A DNA stretch of 64,000 bases, taken from assembly GCA_963696105.1 (NCBI GenBank), contig CAVOIP010000005.1:1782753-1846752 (forward strand). Reading direction: 5' to 3'. Of the stretch, positions 34,100 to 41,609 are shown one piece after another. The position numbers and the translations under genes were made by a program. Source of the stretch: CAVRTM01 sp963696105 (GTDB taxonomy: Bacteria > Actinomycetota > Actinomycetes > Actinomycetales > Dermatophilaceae). The stretch's first letter is position 1. Each line of letters opens with the position of its first letter. The notes beneath the pieces were generated by a model, which worked only from the letters and a program-made list of their open reading frames with translations, had not been told where the DNA came from and did not search any database.

Positions 34100-34130
34100 T
34101 TACGCAACCGTAACCTACGCAGGCGTAGGT
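34100..34130. promoter_or_regulatory. Tandem palindromic operators upstream of the desaturase
   Basis: Two related inverted repeats overlap by one base: TTACGC-AA-CCGTAA (34100-34113, one mismatch) and ACCTACGC-AG-GCGTAGGT (34113-34130, perfect 8-bp arms). The shared half-site core is TACGC. They begin 27 bases upstream of the desaturase ATG, where they would cover the promoter. Confidence 0.75.
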
Positions 34131-34205
34131 AGCCAGAGGTCGCGGCCGACATCTCGCCGTACTAGGGTTGCCGGGTATCGAACACAGTTTCGAGGAGGAG
34201 ATCCG

Positions 34206-34424
34206 ATGAGCCAGTCCGCTGACCAGTCCGACGCCCAGCAGCACAACGCGGAGAAGGACCCCTCCCAGTGGGTGACCGGCGACCAGCCGTCCACGGGCCC
34301 GCAGGAGTCCTACCTGAGCACGCTGGCCCAGGAGGCCGGCGAGGAGGTCCCCACCGACCTCACCAAGGCCCAGGCCAGTGAGGAGATCGACCGGCTCCAG
34401 CACGAGACCGGCCGCGGCGAGTAG
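34206..34424 (+). CDS. DUF3072 family small protein
   Basis: A 72-aa acidic, soluble protein of the DUF3072 family, marked by KDPSQWVTGDQPSTGPQESY and the C-terminal TKAQASEEIDRLQHETG. The family is widespread in actinobacteria; function unknown. An unusually strong ribosome-binding site, GAGGAGGAGATCCG, precedes the ATG. A TAGGGT box at 34172-34177 lies ~29 bases upstream, so this transcript, unlike others here, should have a short leader. A hairpin terminator follows. Confidence 0.85.
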   Translation: MSQSADQSDAQQHNAEKDPSQWVTGDQPSTGPQESYLSTLAQEAGEEVPTDLTKAQASEEIDRLQHETGRGE

Positions 34425-34440
34425 GTCCGCATGCGGCACG

Positions 34441-34472
34441 AGGGCACCGGCGGTCCCGGCCGCTGGTGCCCT
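34441..34472 (+). terminator. Hairpin terminator after the DUF3072 gene
   Basis: A 13-bp stem AGGGCACCGGCGG / CCGCTGGTGCCCT (one G-T pair) with a six-base loop, 16 bases after the stop codon. Confidence 0.65.
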
Positions 34473-34543
34473 GCCGTGTCCCCGCCCGTACGCCGCAGGG
34501 CCGCCCGCGTGCCCGGGTCCGTGAGTCGAGGCGGGTGGCCGCG

Positions 34544-34936
34544 GTGTCCCACCTGACGCTGGCGGCCGCGGGTGCGGCCTCGGCCGAGCAGGCGTGGGAG
34601 CGCTACGCGCAGGTCGCGTACTGGTCCCGGTGGTCGCCCCAGATCCGCTCGGTGACCTGCAGCTCGGCGCGGATCCGCACCGGCTCGACCGGCCGGGTGC
34701 GCGCGGTGCTGGGGGTCGGGGTCGACTTCGTGGTCGACTCGGTGGACGAGACGGCCCGCACCTGGGTCTGGACCGTCCGCAAGGGGCCGTTGACGCTCCA
34801 CCTGACCCATCGCGTCGTCCGGGAGGGGGACGGCTGCCGGACGACCCTCGGGATGGCCGGCCCGCTCCCGGTGCTGCTGGGCTACTCGCCGGTGGCACGG
34901 CTGGCTCTTCGCCGGCTGGTGCGGCCGCAGCTCTGA
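34544..34936 (+). CDS. SRPBCC/polyketide-cyclase-like protein
   Basis: A ~130-aa protein with the START/SRPBCC helix-grip pattern: AEQAWERYAQVAYWSRWSP near the N-terminus (the A..W..xW.W signature), then beta strands with GSTGRVRAVLGVGVDF and the C-terminal helix. These bind hydrophobic ligands in a deep cavity; the substrate is unknown. The start is uncertain: GTG at 34544 (chosen, with GGCGGGTGG upstream) or GTG at 34535; longer forms are arginine-rich and unlikely. Confidence 0.75.
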   Translation: MSHLTLAAAGAASAEQAWERYAQVAYWSRWSPQIRSVTCSSARIRTGSTGRVRAVLGVGVDFVVDSVDETARTWVWTVRKGPLTLHLTHRVVREGDGCRTTLGMAGPLPVLLGYSPVARLALRRLVRPQL

Positions 34937-35014
34937 CGCCCCCGACGGCGGCTCGTGCCGGGTGTCGGGTGAGGGCCTCTGCTCCACTACCCTGTGGGCG
35001 TCCCGTGGGGACGT

Positions 35015-35093
35015 TCCCCGGTTGGTCTGCTGGCAGGGCCCGCCTGACTTTGAATCAGGACAAGCGACGTAGGTTCGATTCCTACCCGGGGAG
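35015..35093 (+). tRNA. tRNA-like gene, anticodon TTG (Gln), atypical variable region
   Basis: Cloverleaf: acceptor TCCCCGG/CCGGGGA perfect; D arm GGTC/GGCC; anticodon stem CCTGA/TCAGG with loop CTTTGAA (anticodon TTG, 35050-35052); T arm GTAGG/CCTAC with loop TTCGATT; discriminator G at 35093. CCA is not encoded (CAC follows). Between anticodon stem and T stem there are nine bases rather than four or five, and two bases rather than one follow the D stem, giving 79 nt. All stems pair, so I keep it as a tRNA, but decoding identity is not secure. Its 3' half is duplicated at 37918. Confidence 0.6.
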
Positions 35094-35115
35094 CACAAAG
35101 CCGCAGGTCAGCGCC
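35048..35115 (+). repeat. Left attachment-site repeat (attL-like)
   Basis: The first copy covers the anticodon loop to the 3' end of the tRNA-like gene and 22 bases beyond. The first 49 bases (to 35096) are identical to the right copy; two mismatches follow at 35097 and 35099, then 16 identical bases. Confidence 0.85.
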
Positions 35116-35167
35116 ATATCGCCGCCTGCGGCTTCGTCGTCCTCCGTGGCCGTTGCTAACGGCATTG

Positions 35168-35473
35168 CTAACACGAGGGGTCCTCAGGGTCCGGTTCCTC
35201 CACCGCAGAGGCGAAGACCTGGGCGACCTCACTCGCCTGATCCCTCAACACGTGGGCATACACGCGCAGCGTGATGGCGGGGTCCGCGTGCCCCAGCCGG
35301 GCAGCCACGACGTGCACAGGAACCCCGGCCTTGAGCAGCAAGGTGGCGTGGATATGGCGGAGGTCATGCAGCCTCATGTGCGGCAGCGGAGTCTCGGGGT
35401 GTGCGCGGTTCAGTGCCCGGATCGTCCGGCGCATGAGCTCACCGGCAATGTCGGGGAACAGGGGAGTCCCCGC
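35168..35473 (-). pseudogene. Tyrosine recombinase (integrase), C-terminal remnant
   Basis: About 100 codons matching the end of a phage-type integrase: RLHDLRHIHATLLLKAGVPV with the catalytic Arg, His-x-x-(R) region, followed by RLGHADPAITLRVYAHV, which holds the second His and the nucleophilic Tyr. A stop codon in the same frame lies just upstream (near 35474), and no N-terminal or core-binding domain is found, so only the last third survives. It reads toward the tRNA-like gene, the normal orientation of an integrase next to its attachment site. Confidence 0.85.
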
Positions 35474-35754
35474 CTACATCCGGAACACTTGACCCCAACC
35501 GGAATGTGCGCCTTACCTGCCCAACTGCTCACCGTCTCAAACGCTGGCGACGACGGAGGCTCGCACGTGGGCGCCTACCCGAAGCCCCGGGCGCCCCGAG
35601 CCGATGGGGCTGGCTTCTCAACCCCGTAGACGTGCCTTCCGCGCCCGCATCGCAGCAGGTCACCGGTCAAGCGGGTTGCTTCTGGGGCAATGCGCGTGCC
35701 CGGTCCTCGTGTGCTCAGACTGCGCTCATCAGCCGCACCAAGGGTTGAGACGCC
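35474..35754. other. Unassigned stretch inside the island
   Basis: About 280 bases with short open frames on both strands and no recognisable protein or structure. It replaces the N-terminal two thirds of the integrase and probably marks a deletion joint. Confidence 0.4.
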
Positions 35755-36123
35755 CTAGCAGCCATTTTGGCGCCCGGCAGGAGGCGCTTCGACCATAAGG
35801 CGCCACAGCTCGAGTCCCATGCCTCCAGGTCCGTAGGACAGTGAAGCCCCCGCCGTGACACTGATCGCGGCGACCCCGTCCTTATCGCGGTCGGGGTACA
35901 GCAGCGCCATGGAGCTATCGGAGAGGTAGCGGCGGTTACCGGCCTGCTGACCGCATGATGCGAACGCACTGACCCCCACGGCTTCGAGCACGAACCCCAC
36001 CACCGAGCGGGACGGGACCGCGCCGACACCACCCGCCGGATCATCCCCCTTGGATGATGGCCGCCCACGAGCGGCGTACATAGCATCACAAAACGTCAGC
36101 GCGTCGATGCAGCGGCCGACCAT
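35755..36123 (-). CDS. Hypothetical protein in the island
   Basis: A possible 122-aa protein on the minus strand, starting at the ATG at 36123. The C-terminal half (residues ~60-120: ALLYPDRDKDGVAAISVTAG, then GGMGLELWRLMVEAPPAG) has a balanced composition that looks coding, unlike GC-driven shadow frames, but I recognise no family. No clear ribosome-binding site is present. It may be the end of a larger gene cut by the island's rearrangement; the frame stays open upstream to 36345, where it would overlap the divergent cargo gene. Confidence 0.35.
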   Translation of the reverse strand: MVGRCIDALTFCDAMYAARGRPSSKGDDPAGGVGAVPSRSVVGFVLEAVGVSAFASCGQQAGNRRYLSDSSMALLYPDRDKDGVAAISVTAGASLSYGPGGMGLELWRLMVEAPPAGRQNGC

Positions 36124-36314
36124 CGCAAACGCGGGCCGGACACCGAGCCCGCAGGGAGACGCCTGCCCGACTCGCAGTCCCCGGGGGGCGAATGCCAGGG
36201 CCTCCCGGCTCGTCCGCCACGGCGAATGCGGCGTCCGGAGTTCACCGCCAGCACTAGCCAGCGGAGTTCTCGACGCCGAACGTTGGAGCAGCGAACAGAA
36301 CCGGAGCAAGCGCG

Positions 36315-37697
36315 ATGACCGAGAACCCAGAACAGGCACACCCACAGATTCCCAGCCCGCAGGACACCGGCGACGAGACTCGCAGCAGCGCGGCCGGACA
36401 CGTGGGCCGCCGCGCGGTCTTGGGGGGCGGACTGGCCGTGGCGGGGATTGGGCCGCTGACGGCGTTCGCCGCGTCCACTGCCGAGGCCGCGCCCACGTCG
36501 CCCGGGCCCGACAGCAGCAGGCACGTCGGTGCCCTCCAGAGAGTCACCGGCCATGCCCTGTATCTCTTGCCGGAGGACCACAAGTGGCACACGGGTGGAA
36601 TCTTCGACAGCGGCCAGCTCCAGGAATGGCACTACATGACGGGCTTTTTCACCGATGACGACACAGGGGAACAGTTCGGCATTTTCTACAACGTCACGAA
36701 CAACCCGAGTGCTCCGGGGGGTCCCTCGAAGTGGCAGCAAGGCGTCCTCTTCTCGTTCGGGGACTTCGCCAAGAAGGAGTTGATCTGGTCGCACCAGGCA
36801 ACTGATGTTGGCTCATTGCGGGCGAGACGGCCGCGGCACTCGACCTCGCCGCACGACTTCCAGTACGACGCCAAAGGCGAGAACGTGGAATTCACGACGG
36901 TGTACCGTGCCGAACCTGACAGGTGGCACTTCCACTTCAGGGGTGTCGCCGCAAACAACGGGAACTCACCCATCGCCATGGACATGGTGAACACGACCCA
37001 GACACCGTACGGCTACATGCCGGTGGCGCTTGGCGGCTTTGAGAATGAGAACATCCCGTGGAACGGGCAGAATCTGGATCCCACCAACATGTACTCGCTG
37101 TCCCGCTATTACACCGGTCCGATTTCGCACAGCAAGGCCACCGTCACCATCGGCGGTAAGACCCGCCATCTCACCGGCAAGAGCTGGTTCGAGCACCAGT
37201 GGGGGAACTTCAACTCCGGACCGCAGCCGTGGACCACGGCGTATACCTGGGGGGCGCTGACGTTCAACAATGGCAACGTCTTCACCTGGCGCCAGTGGTA
37301 CGGCGCGCCACACGGATCGGCTCCCCTCCAACCGATTCTGGAGATCGGCCGCAACTCGTTCGGGACGCCCAACGGCACACCGGGCGGCAGCCTTACCTTC
37401 CACGTGGGGAACAGCGCGGAGTGGAAGGCGTTGAAGACCTGGAGATCACCGGTGAGCGGGCGCAACATCGCCACTCAGGTGAAACTGACCAGCGATTTCG
37501 GGACCTGGTACCTCACGAACGTCTTCGACAACTACGAGATGCCCTGGGGCTACCCACCCTACGGGACCAATCCATACAGCTTTGTCGAAGCCGCGATGTG
37601 GATCCGTACTGGCTCGGTTGACGGGCCGATTGTCGGCCACGCTTTCTCGGAGCAGGCCAACCAGCTCACGCTCCACCAGGCGGCAGTTCCGGGGTAG
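36315..37697 (+). CDS. Tat-exported CrtC/AttH-like (lipocalin-like hydratase/hydrolase) protein
   Basis: A 460-aa exported protein. The signal GRRAVLGGGLAVAGIGPLTA (residues ~31-50) has the twin Arg and follows a long N-region, so the Tat pathway is expected, implying folding or cofactor loading before export. The mature part belongs to the fold shared by CrtC carotenoid hydratase, AttH and fungal kievitone hydratase: WHYMTGFFTDD and the landmark KSWFEHQWGNF (~residue 290), where CrtC-like proteins have SWMDHQWG. Several Trp/Tyr-rich strands follow. Substrate unknown; a hydrophobic or phenolic compound is an inference. GGAGCAAGCGCG precedes the ATG. Codon use is less GC-biased than that of neighbours, consistent with acquisition. 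Confidence 0.75.
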   Translation: MTENPEQAHPQIPSPQDTGDETRSSAAGHVGRRAVLGGGLAVAGIGPLTAFAASTAEAAPTSPGPDSSRHVGALQRVTGHALYLLPEDHKWHTGGIFDSGQLQEWHYMTGFFTDDDTGEQFGIFYNVTNNPSAPGGPSKWQQGVLFSFGDFAKKELIWSHQATDVGSLRARRPRHSTSPHDFQYDAKGENVEFTTVYRAEPDRWHFHFRGVAANNGNSPIAMDMVNTTQTPYGYMPVALGGFENENIPWNGQNLDPTNMYSLSRYYTGPISHSKATVTIGGKTRHLTGKSWFEHQWGNFNSGPQPWTTAYTWGALTFNNGNVFTWRQWYGAPHGSAPLQPILEIGRNSFGTPNGTPGGSLTFHVGNSAEWKALKTWRSPVSGRNIATQVKLTSDFGTWYLTNVFDNYEMPWGYPPYGTNPYSFVEAAMWIRTGSVDGPIVGHAFSEQANQLTLHQAAVPG

Positions 37698-37917
37698 CGA
37701 CTGCCGCCGCGCGGGCACCTCGCTCGTCGCGGTGTCCTTGCTGCGCCCATGGATGCGTCCTCCACTGCTCCGCCATCGGGTCGATGCTCTCTCCCTGCCC
37801 GTTGCTCACGCCTCTGCTAACCAACGGCTGTACTGCGCCGGACGCCCGTGGACAGCCGGGCGGTGGCCTGAGCACGAACCCGAGCACTTGGGACCTTCGT
37901 GGACGGATCCCCTCGAT

Positions 37918-37985
37918 CTTTGAATCAGGACAAGCGACGTAGGTTCGATTCCTACCCGGGGAGCACCATGCCGCAGGTCAGCGCC
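37918..37985 (+). repeat. Right attachment-site repeat (attR-like)
   Basis: The second copy of the 68-bp repeat, holding only the tRNA 3' part (anticodon loop, T arm, acceptor 3' strand). It lacks the acceptor 5' strand and D arm and so cannot make a tRNA. Confidence 0.85.
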
Positions 37986-38229
37986 CTCTTCGCTGTCGCT
38001 CCGTCACATCCTCAGGCCGCCCTCCACGACCGACTGGGCCACGCGCCCGCAGGCCGGTGTTGTGGTCCAGGTCCTCCTGGTCCCAGTCGCGTGGCTCGTC
38101 GCCGTACAGGTTCAGGGCGCCGACGACTCGGTTCTCCAGGCGCATCGGTACCCCGGCGACGTCGTACTCCGACGGGAGCGCCGCGGCGAACCGTGACAAC
38201 GTCCTGAGAAACAGCGGTTGGTCGAACAT
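37978..38229 (-). pseudogene. GAF-domain fragment (GAF-ANTAR family remnant)
   Basis: Starts at an ATG with MFDQPLFLRTLSRFAAALPS, a typical N-terminus of actinobacterial GAF-ANTAR proteins, then jumps after EYDVAG to VPMRLENRVVGALNLYGDEP, which normally lies more than 100 residues later in the GAF domain. The centre of the domain and all of the ANTAR region are missing, and the open frame ends inside the right tRNA repeat. It looks like an internal deletion plus truncation at the island border. Confidence 0.65.
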
Positions 38230-38468
38230 CACCCCTCCACCACTCCCGCCGCCGACCGGCGCTTCGGCGGCCGGGCACCCGTCCCGTCCGCCCCGAGAAC
38301 CCCCTGCCGCCACCGTACGCCGGGGGCACTGCTCGGCGCTTCCGGTTGCGGGACACGTCAGCCGGATGGGGGTCACGCCTGGAGGACCTCACGTTGTCGG
38401 AGGTTGCGGGCGGGGGCCTGTGGTGAGCAGGCTGGGACCGAGCAACCGCGGAGGGAGGGACAGCATGG
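38230..38468. other. Divergent intergenic region
   Basis: About 240 bases between the GAF fragment and the PAS-GAF-ANTAR gene. GGAGGGAGGG at 38450-38459 is a ribosome-binding site for the latter; nothing else is supported. Confidence 0.4.
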
Positions 38469-39859
38469 GTGTCGCTCTGGCCGGCTGCCAGCCTGCTGTT
38501 CCTCGCCTCACCGGCGCCCTACCTCCTGCTCGCCCGGCGGCTGCGCCTCCGTGCCGTCAACGCGGCCTACTTGGCGGCCACCAACCGGGTGGCCGACGAG
38601 CTGGTCGGGGCGGACATGTTCGAGATGTTCCCGGACAACCCCGCGGACCCGCGCGCCGACGGCGTCGCCCGGCTGTCCTTCTCCCTCGAGCACGTGCTGC
38701 GTTCCGGTCGGCCCCACGACATGCTGATCCAGCGGTACGACATCCCCGCCGCGGGTTCCCCGACCGGGTTCGTCAGCAGGACGTGGAGCCCGGTGAACAG
38801 CCCCGTCCTGGACGTCGCGGGCCGTGCCGTCGGCGTGCTGCACCACGTGGAGGACATCACCGGCCTGGACCGACCGGTCGCCGATGAGGCCCTCACCGTG
38901 GGCCCGGGAAACCCGGCATTCGTCGACGACGCCGCCGTTGCCGCGGTGCTCCGGGCCAGGCTCGGCCAGCTCGCGGCCGCGGTGGCCGGTCACCGCCACG
39001 ACCTGGACGCGTTGCGCCGGCACAACCAGCGGCTGACCGACGCCCTCACGAACGTCGTCGCCGAGCGAGGCCTCGCGCCTCCGACCGCGGCCCAGGACCG
39101 GCGCGAGCACCTGTGGCGACGGGCAACCGCCATCACCCGGGACCAGCCGTCGCTCGGCTGGGCCGACGCCCTCTGCGAGGTCGCCGTCCAGGAGGTGCAG
39201 GGGGTCCACGGCGCCAGCGTCAGTCTGCGCGCCGCCGGGATGCACGAGCAGCTGGCCGCCACTGGGCCGTGGGTCGAGGAGCTCGATGCGCTGCACCTCA
39301 CGGTCGGGCAGGGGCCCGCGCTGACGGCCCTGGCCACCGGCGTGCCCGTGCTCGTCCCCGACCTCGCCGCGGCGCACGACCGCTGGCCCTGGTACGTCAC
39401 CGCCGCCGGCGGCACCGGCCTTGCGGCGGTGTACGCGTTCCCGCTGCGCATGCACGGTGTGGCGCTGGCCACGTTGACGCTGGTCGGACGTCGCACGGGT
39501 CCCCTCTCGGTCAGCGCCGCCAACGACGCCGGGATCCTGGGGGACCTCTGCGCCACGGCCGTCGCTCACGACCTCGACGACAGGTTCGCCAACGCAGTGG
39601 CCGACCGTCCGCTGCCCTCGTCGGGGCCGTACGACGACATCGCGGTCGCCTCGGGCATCGTCCCGCCCAGCAGCACCTCGGCCTGGACGACGCCCTCACC
39701 CGGCAGCGGGCCGCGGCGTTCGGCAGGAACGTGCCACTGGCGCGCATCGCCAGGGATGTCATCAGCGGCCGGGTCACGCTCGACTGGACGAGGCACGGAC
39801 CGCACCGCCGCGCGGGCCCACACAGGCCGGGTCCGGACCGCCGGTCCAGCAGCGGCGCC
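38469..39859 (+). CDS. PAS-GAF-ANTAR regulator, with a frameshift before ANTAR
   Basis: A sensor-antiterminator of ~450 aa. The N-terminal PAS-like region (LLFLASPAPYLLLARRLRLR, then AAYLAATNRVADELVGADMF) is followed by a helical linker (LDALRRHNQRLTDAL), a GAF domain (GWADALCEVAVQEVQGVHGA to LTLVGRRTGPL) and an ANTAR RNA-binding domain (QQHLGLDDALTRQRAAAFG, LARIARDVISGRVTL). The ANTAR part is out of frame: near 39662 one base appears to be missing between SGIV and AQQH. No stop codon appears soon after ANTAR; the frame runs into the convergent gene, so the end given is approximate. The start is GTG at 38469, though an out-of-frame ATG at 38465 fits the ribosome-binding site better. Confidence 0.75.
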
Positions 39860-40555
39860 TCAGCGGCTCTCGTTCGGCAGCACGGCTTGCGCGATCTGGA
39901 CCTCGGTGACTCCGGCCCGCGCCGCCGCAGCCTGCAGGCGTCGCCGCGCGGTGGCTACGTCGACACCTTGGGAGGCCGCCAGCCAGCCGCAGGCCTGGTC
40001 GAGCAGGTGCCGCTCCTGCGAACGGTCGGGCGCCGCCGCCGCCTCCAGCCGGGTCCGGAAGCTCAGGTCGGCGTTCGTCACGGCGCCGGGCGCCCAGGCC
40101 CCGAAGATCGCGGCGAGCTCGTCGTGGTGTCCGTCGAAGGCGTTCGGGGTCGAGGCGTACAGGTTGACTGATCCGGTGACCCGCCCGTTGCGGGGAAGTG
40201 GCAGCGACAACGAGCTGGCCACCCCGTTGGCCGCACTGGTCCTGGCAAAGAGCAGCCACTGCTGCTCATCCAGGGCATCCAGGTCCTCCACGGCCACCGT
40301 CCTGGCGGTCAGAGCGGCCTTGACGCACGGGCCGCCGTCCAGGTACTGGGTGGCGTCCAGCAAGGCGATCTCCGCCGCGCTCGCGACCAGGGTGAAGGTC
40401 AGCCTGTCCTCCAGCGCGCTGACGCTGAGCCCCACGCACTGGGGCACGATCCTGGACACCTGCCGGCCCGCCTGCTCCAGATCCTCGAGCAGGTCCGCGT
40501 CGCCGTACGCGCCCAGATCGCGCAGCGCATCGCGCGTCTGCGGTAGAGGTTCCAT
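39860..40555 (-). CDS. GAF-ANTAR transcription antitermination regulator
   Basis: A 231-aa protein with a GAF sensor domain (residues ~20-165: QCVGLSVSALEDRLTFTLVA, LDGGPCVKAALTARTVAVED, SLSLPLPRNGRVTGSVNLYA) and a C-terminal ANTAR domain (~175-225: LDQACGWLAASQGVDVATAR, RLQAAAARAGVTEVQIAQAV). ANTAR proteins bind paired RNA hairpins and prevent termination. The ATG at 40555 is preceded by GGACCT. It is divergent from the next GAF-ANTAR gene and convergent with the PAS-GAF-ANTAR gene. The signal sensed is unknown; redox or light is common in the family. Confidence 0.88.
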   Translation of the reverse strand: MEPLPQTRDALRDLGAYGDADLLEDLEQAGRQVSRIVPQCVGLSVSALEDRLTFTLVASAAEIALLDATQYLDGGPCVKAALTARTVAVEDLDALDEQQWLLFARTSAANGVASSLSLPLPRNGRVTGSVNLYASTPNAFDGHHDELAAIFGAWAPGAVTNADLSFRTRLEAAAAPDRSQERHLLDQACGWLAASQGVDVATARRRLQAAAARAGVTEVQIAQAVLPNESR

Positions 40556-40735
40556 CGAGGTCCTTTCCGTGCTGTCGATGGGGGACTACCCGGCTGCGAC
40601 CGCGGCACACGAACCGGCACGTGCCCGAAGTTCGGCCTGCTTCGGCGACCGCGATGCGGGTACCACCGGTGGAGACTTCGAAGCGCGGCCGCCCGGGCCG
40701 AGGGCGGCCCTCCGCCGGGACGTGAGGAGGTTGTG

Positions 40736-41506
40736 ATGGCCGCCCAGGACCCGCCCAGCGAGGACCTGCATCTGCGCCACGCCGCAGTCTCGGAGCTGCA
40801 GGCGAGCCTGCTGACGACGAGAACGGTCGAGGACTTCCTTCAGCGGGTGGTCGACGGTGCGGCCCAGCGCGTCGCGCCCCGGACGTCGTGCACACTCACC
40901 ATGCTGCGCCAGAACTCCTTCGTCACCGCCGCCAGCAGCGACGGGCACGCCACCGCTGCCGACGAGGTGGAGTACGAGGTCGGCTCGGGGCCCTGCGTCG
41001 ACGCTGCTCGCGACGGCGTGGCGCACGTCATCGCCGACCTGCGCACGGACGACCGCTGGCCGACGTGGCAGGAGGCGTCAGTGCGGCTGGGCTTCCTCTC
41101 CGCGGCAGCCGTCCCCGGGGACACCGGGGACGGCGGCGCCCAGATCTCCTTGAACCTGTACGGCAACGAAGCCGAGGCGTTCGGGGAGCCGGAGCTGCGC
41201 AGGGCGCGGGTGTACGTCGAGGAGGTCGCCCGGGCGCTGCGCCTTTCCCTGCTGCTCGCCCAGCAGGCCACCCTGGCCGAGGACCTGGAGACGGCGATGC
41301 TCTCCCGCAGCACCATCGACCAGGCCCTGGGCGTGATCATGGGCCAGAACCGCACCACGCGGGACGAGGCCTTCGAGATCCTGCGCGCGGCGTCACAGAG
41401 CCGGAACGTCAAGCTCCGGGACGTGGCCGCCCTCGTCATCCAGAGCCTCACCGGGCACCCGCCGAGCGACCCGCCGCCCTTCGACCGGGGACACGGGTCA
41501 CGGTGA
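40736..41506 (+). CDS. GAF-ANTAR transcription antitermination regulator
   Basis: A 256-aa GAF-ANTAR protein. GAF: residues ~15-165 with TVEDFLQRVVDGAAQRVAP, VEYEVGSGPCVDAARDGVAH and AAVPGDTGDGGAQISLNLYG. ANTAR: ~180-240 with LETAMLSRSTIDQALGVIMG, then RTTRDEAFEILRAASQSRN and KLRDVAALVIQSL; this is the canonical RNA-binding pattern, better conserved than in the neighbour. GAGGAGG at 40721 supports ATG 40736. It is divergent from the previous gene with ~180 bases between, and lies upstream of the MEDS-STAS and STAS-HATPase genes on the same strand. Confidence 0.92.
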   Translation: MAAQDPPSEDLHLRHAAVSELQASLLTTRTVEDFLQRVVDGAAQRVAPRTSCTLTMLRQNSFVTAASSDGHATAADEVEYEVGSGPCVDAARDGVAHVIADLRTDDRWPTWQEASVRLGFLSAAAVPGDTGDGGAQISLNLYGNEAEAFGEPELRRARVYVEEVARALRLSLLLAQQATLAEDLETAMLSRSTIDQALGVIMGQNRTTRDEAFEILRAASQSRNVKLRDVAALVIQSLTGHPPSDPPPFDRGHGSR

Positions 41507-41609
41507 AGACCGGGCCCGACCGCCGGCGGACCCGCACCCGGACGGCTCTGGCCGCCGGAGACCCGGCCGTCGCCCCGCGCTGGCTCGGGCAGGGCTGGTC
41601 GTGGGACCG

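Larger units (their letters stand above)
35048..37985. mobile_element. Small genomic island at a tRNA-like gene
   Basis: A 68-bp near-identical direct repeat (66/68) bounds ~2.87 kb: 35048-35115, inside and after the tRNA-like gene, and 37918-37985. A tyrosine-recombinase C-terminal remnant lies against the left repeat, as in elements that integrate into tRNA 3' ends. Cargo: one small uncertain ORF and a Tat-exported CrtC/AttH-like protein. Base composition inside is visibly lower in GC than the flanks. With the integrase truncated the element should be immobile. Confidence 0.75.

Noticed and set aside
34987..35232. Minus-strand frame containing VGIEPTSLVLIQSQAG
   Set aside because: Antisense translation of the tRNA-like gene, not a protein.
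35506..35798. Plus-strand short frames inside the island
   Set aside because: No ribosome-binding site, no family, and different frames are equally open.
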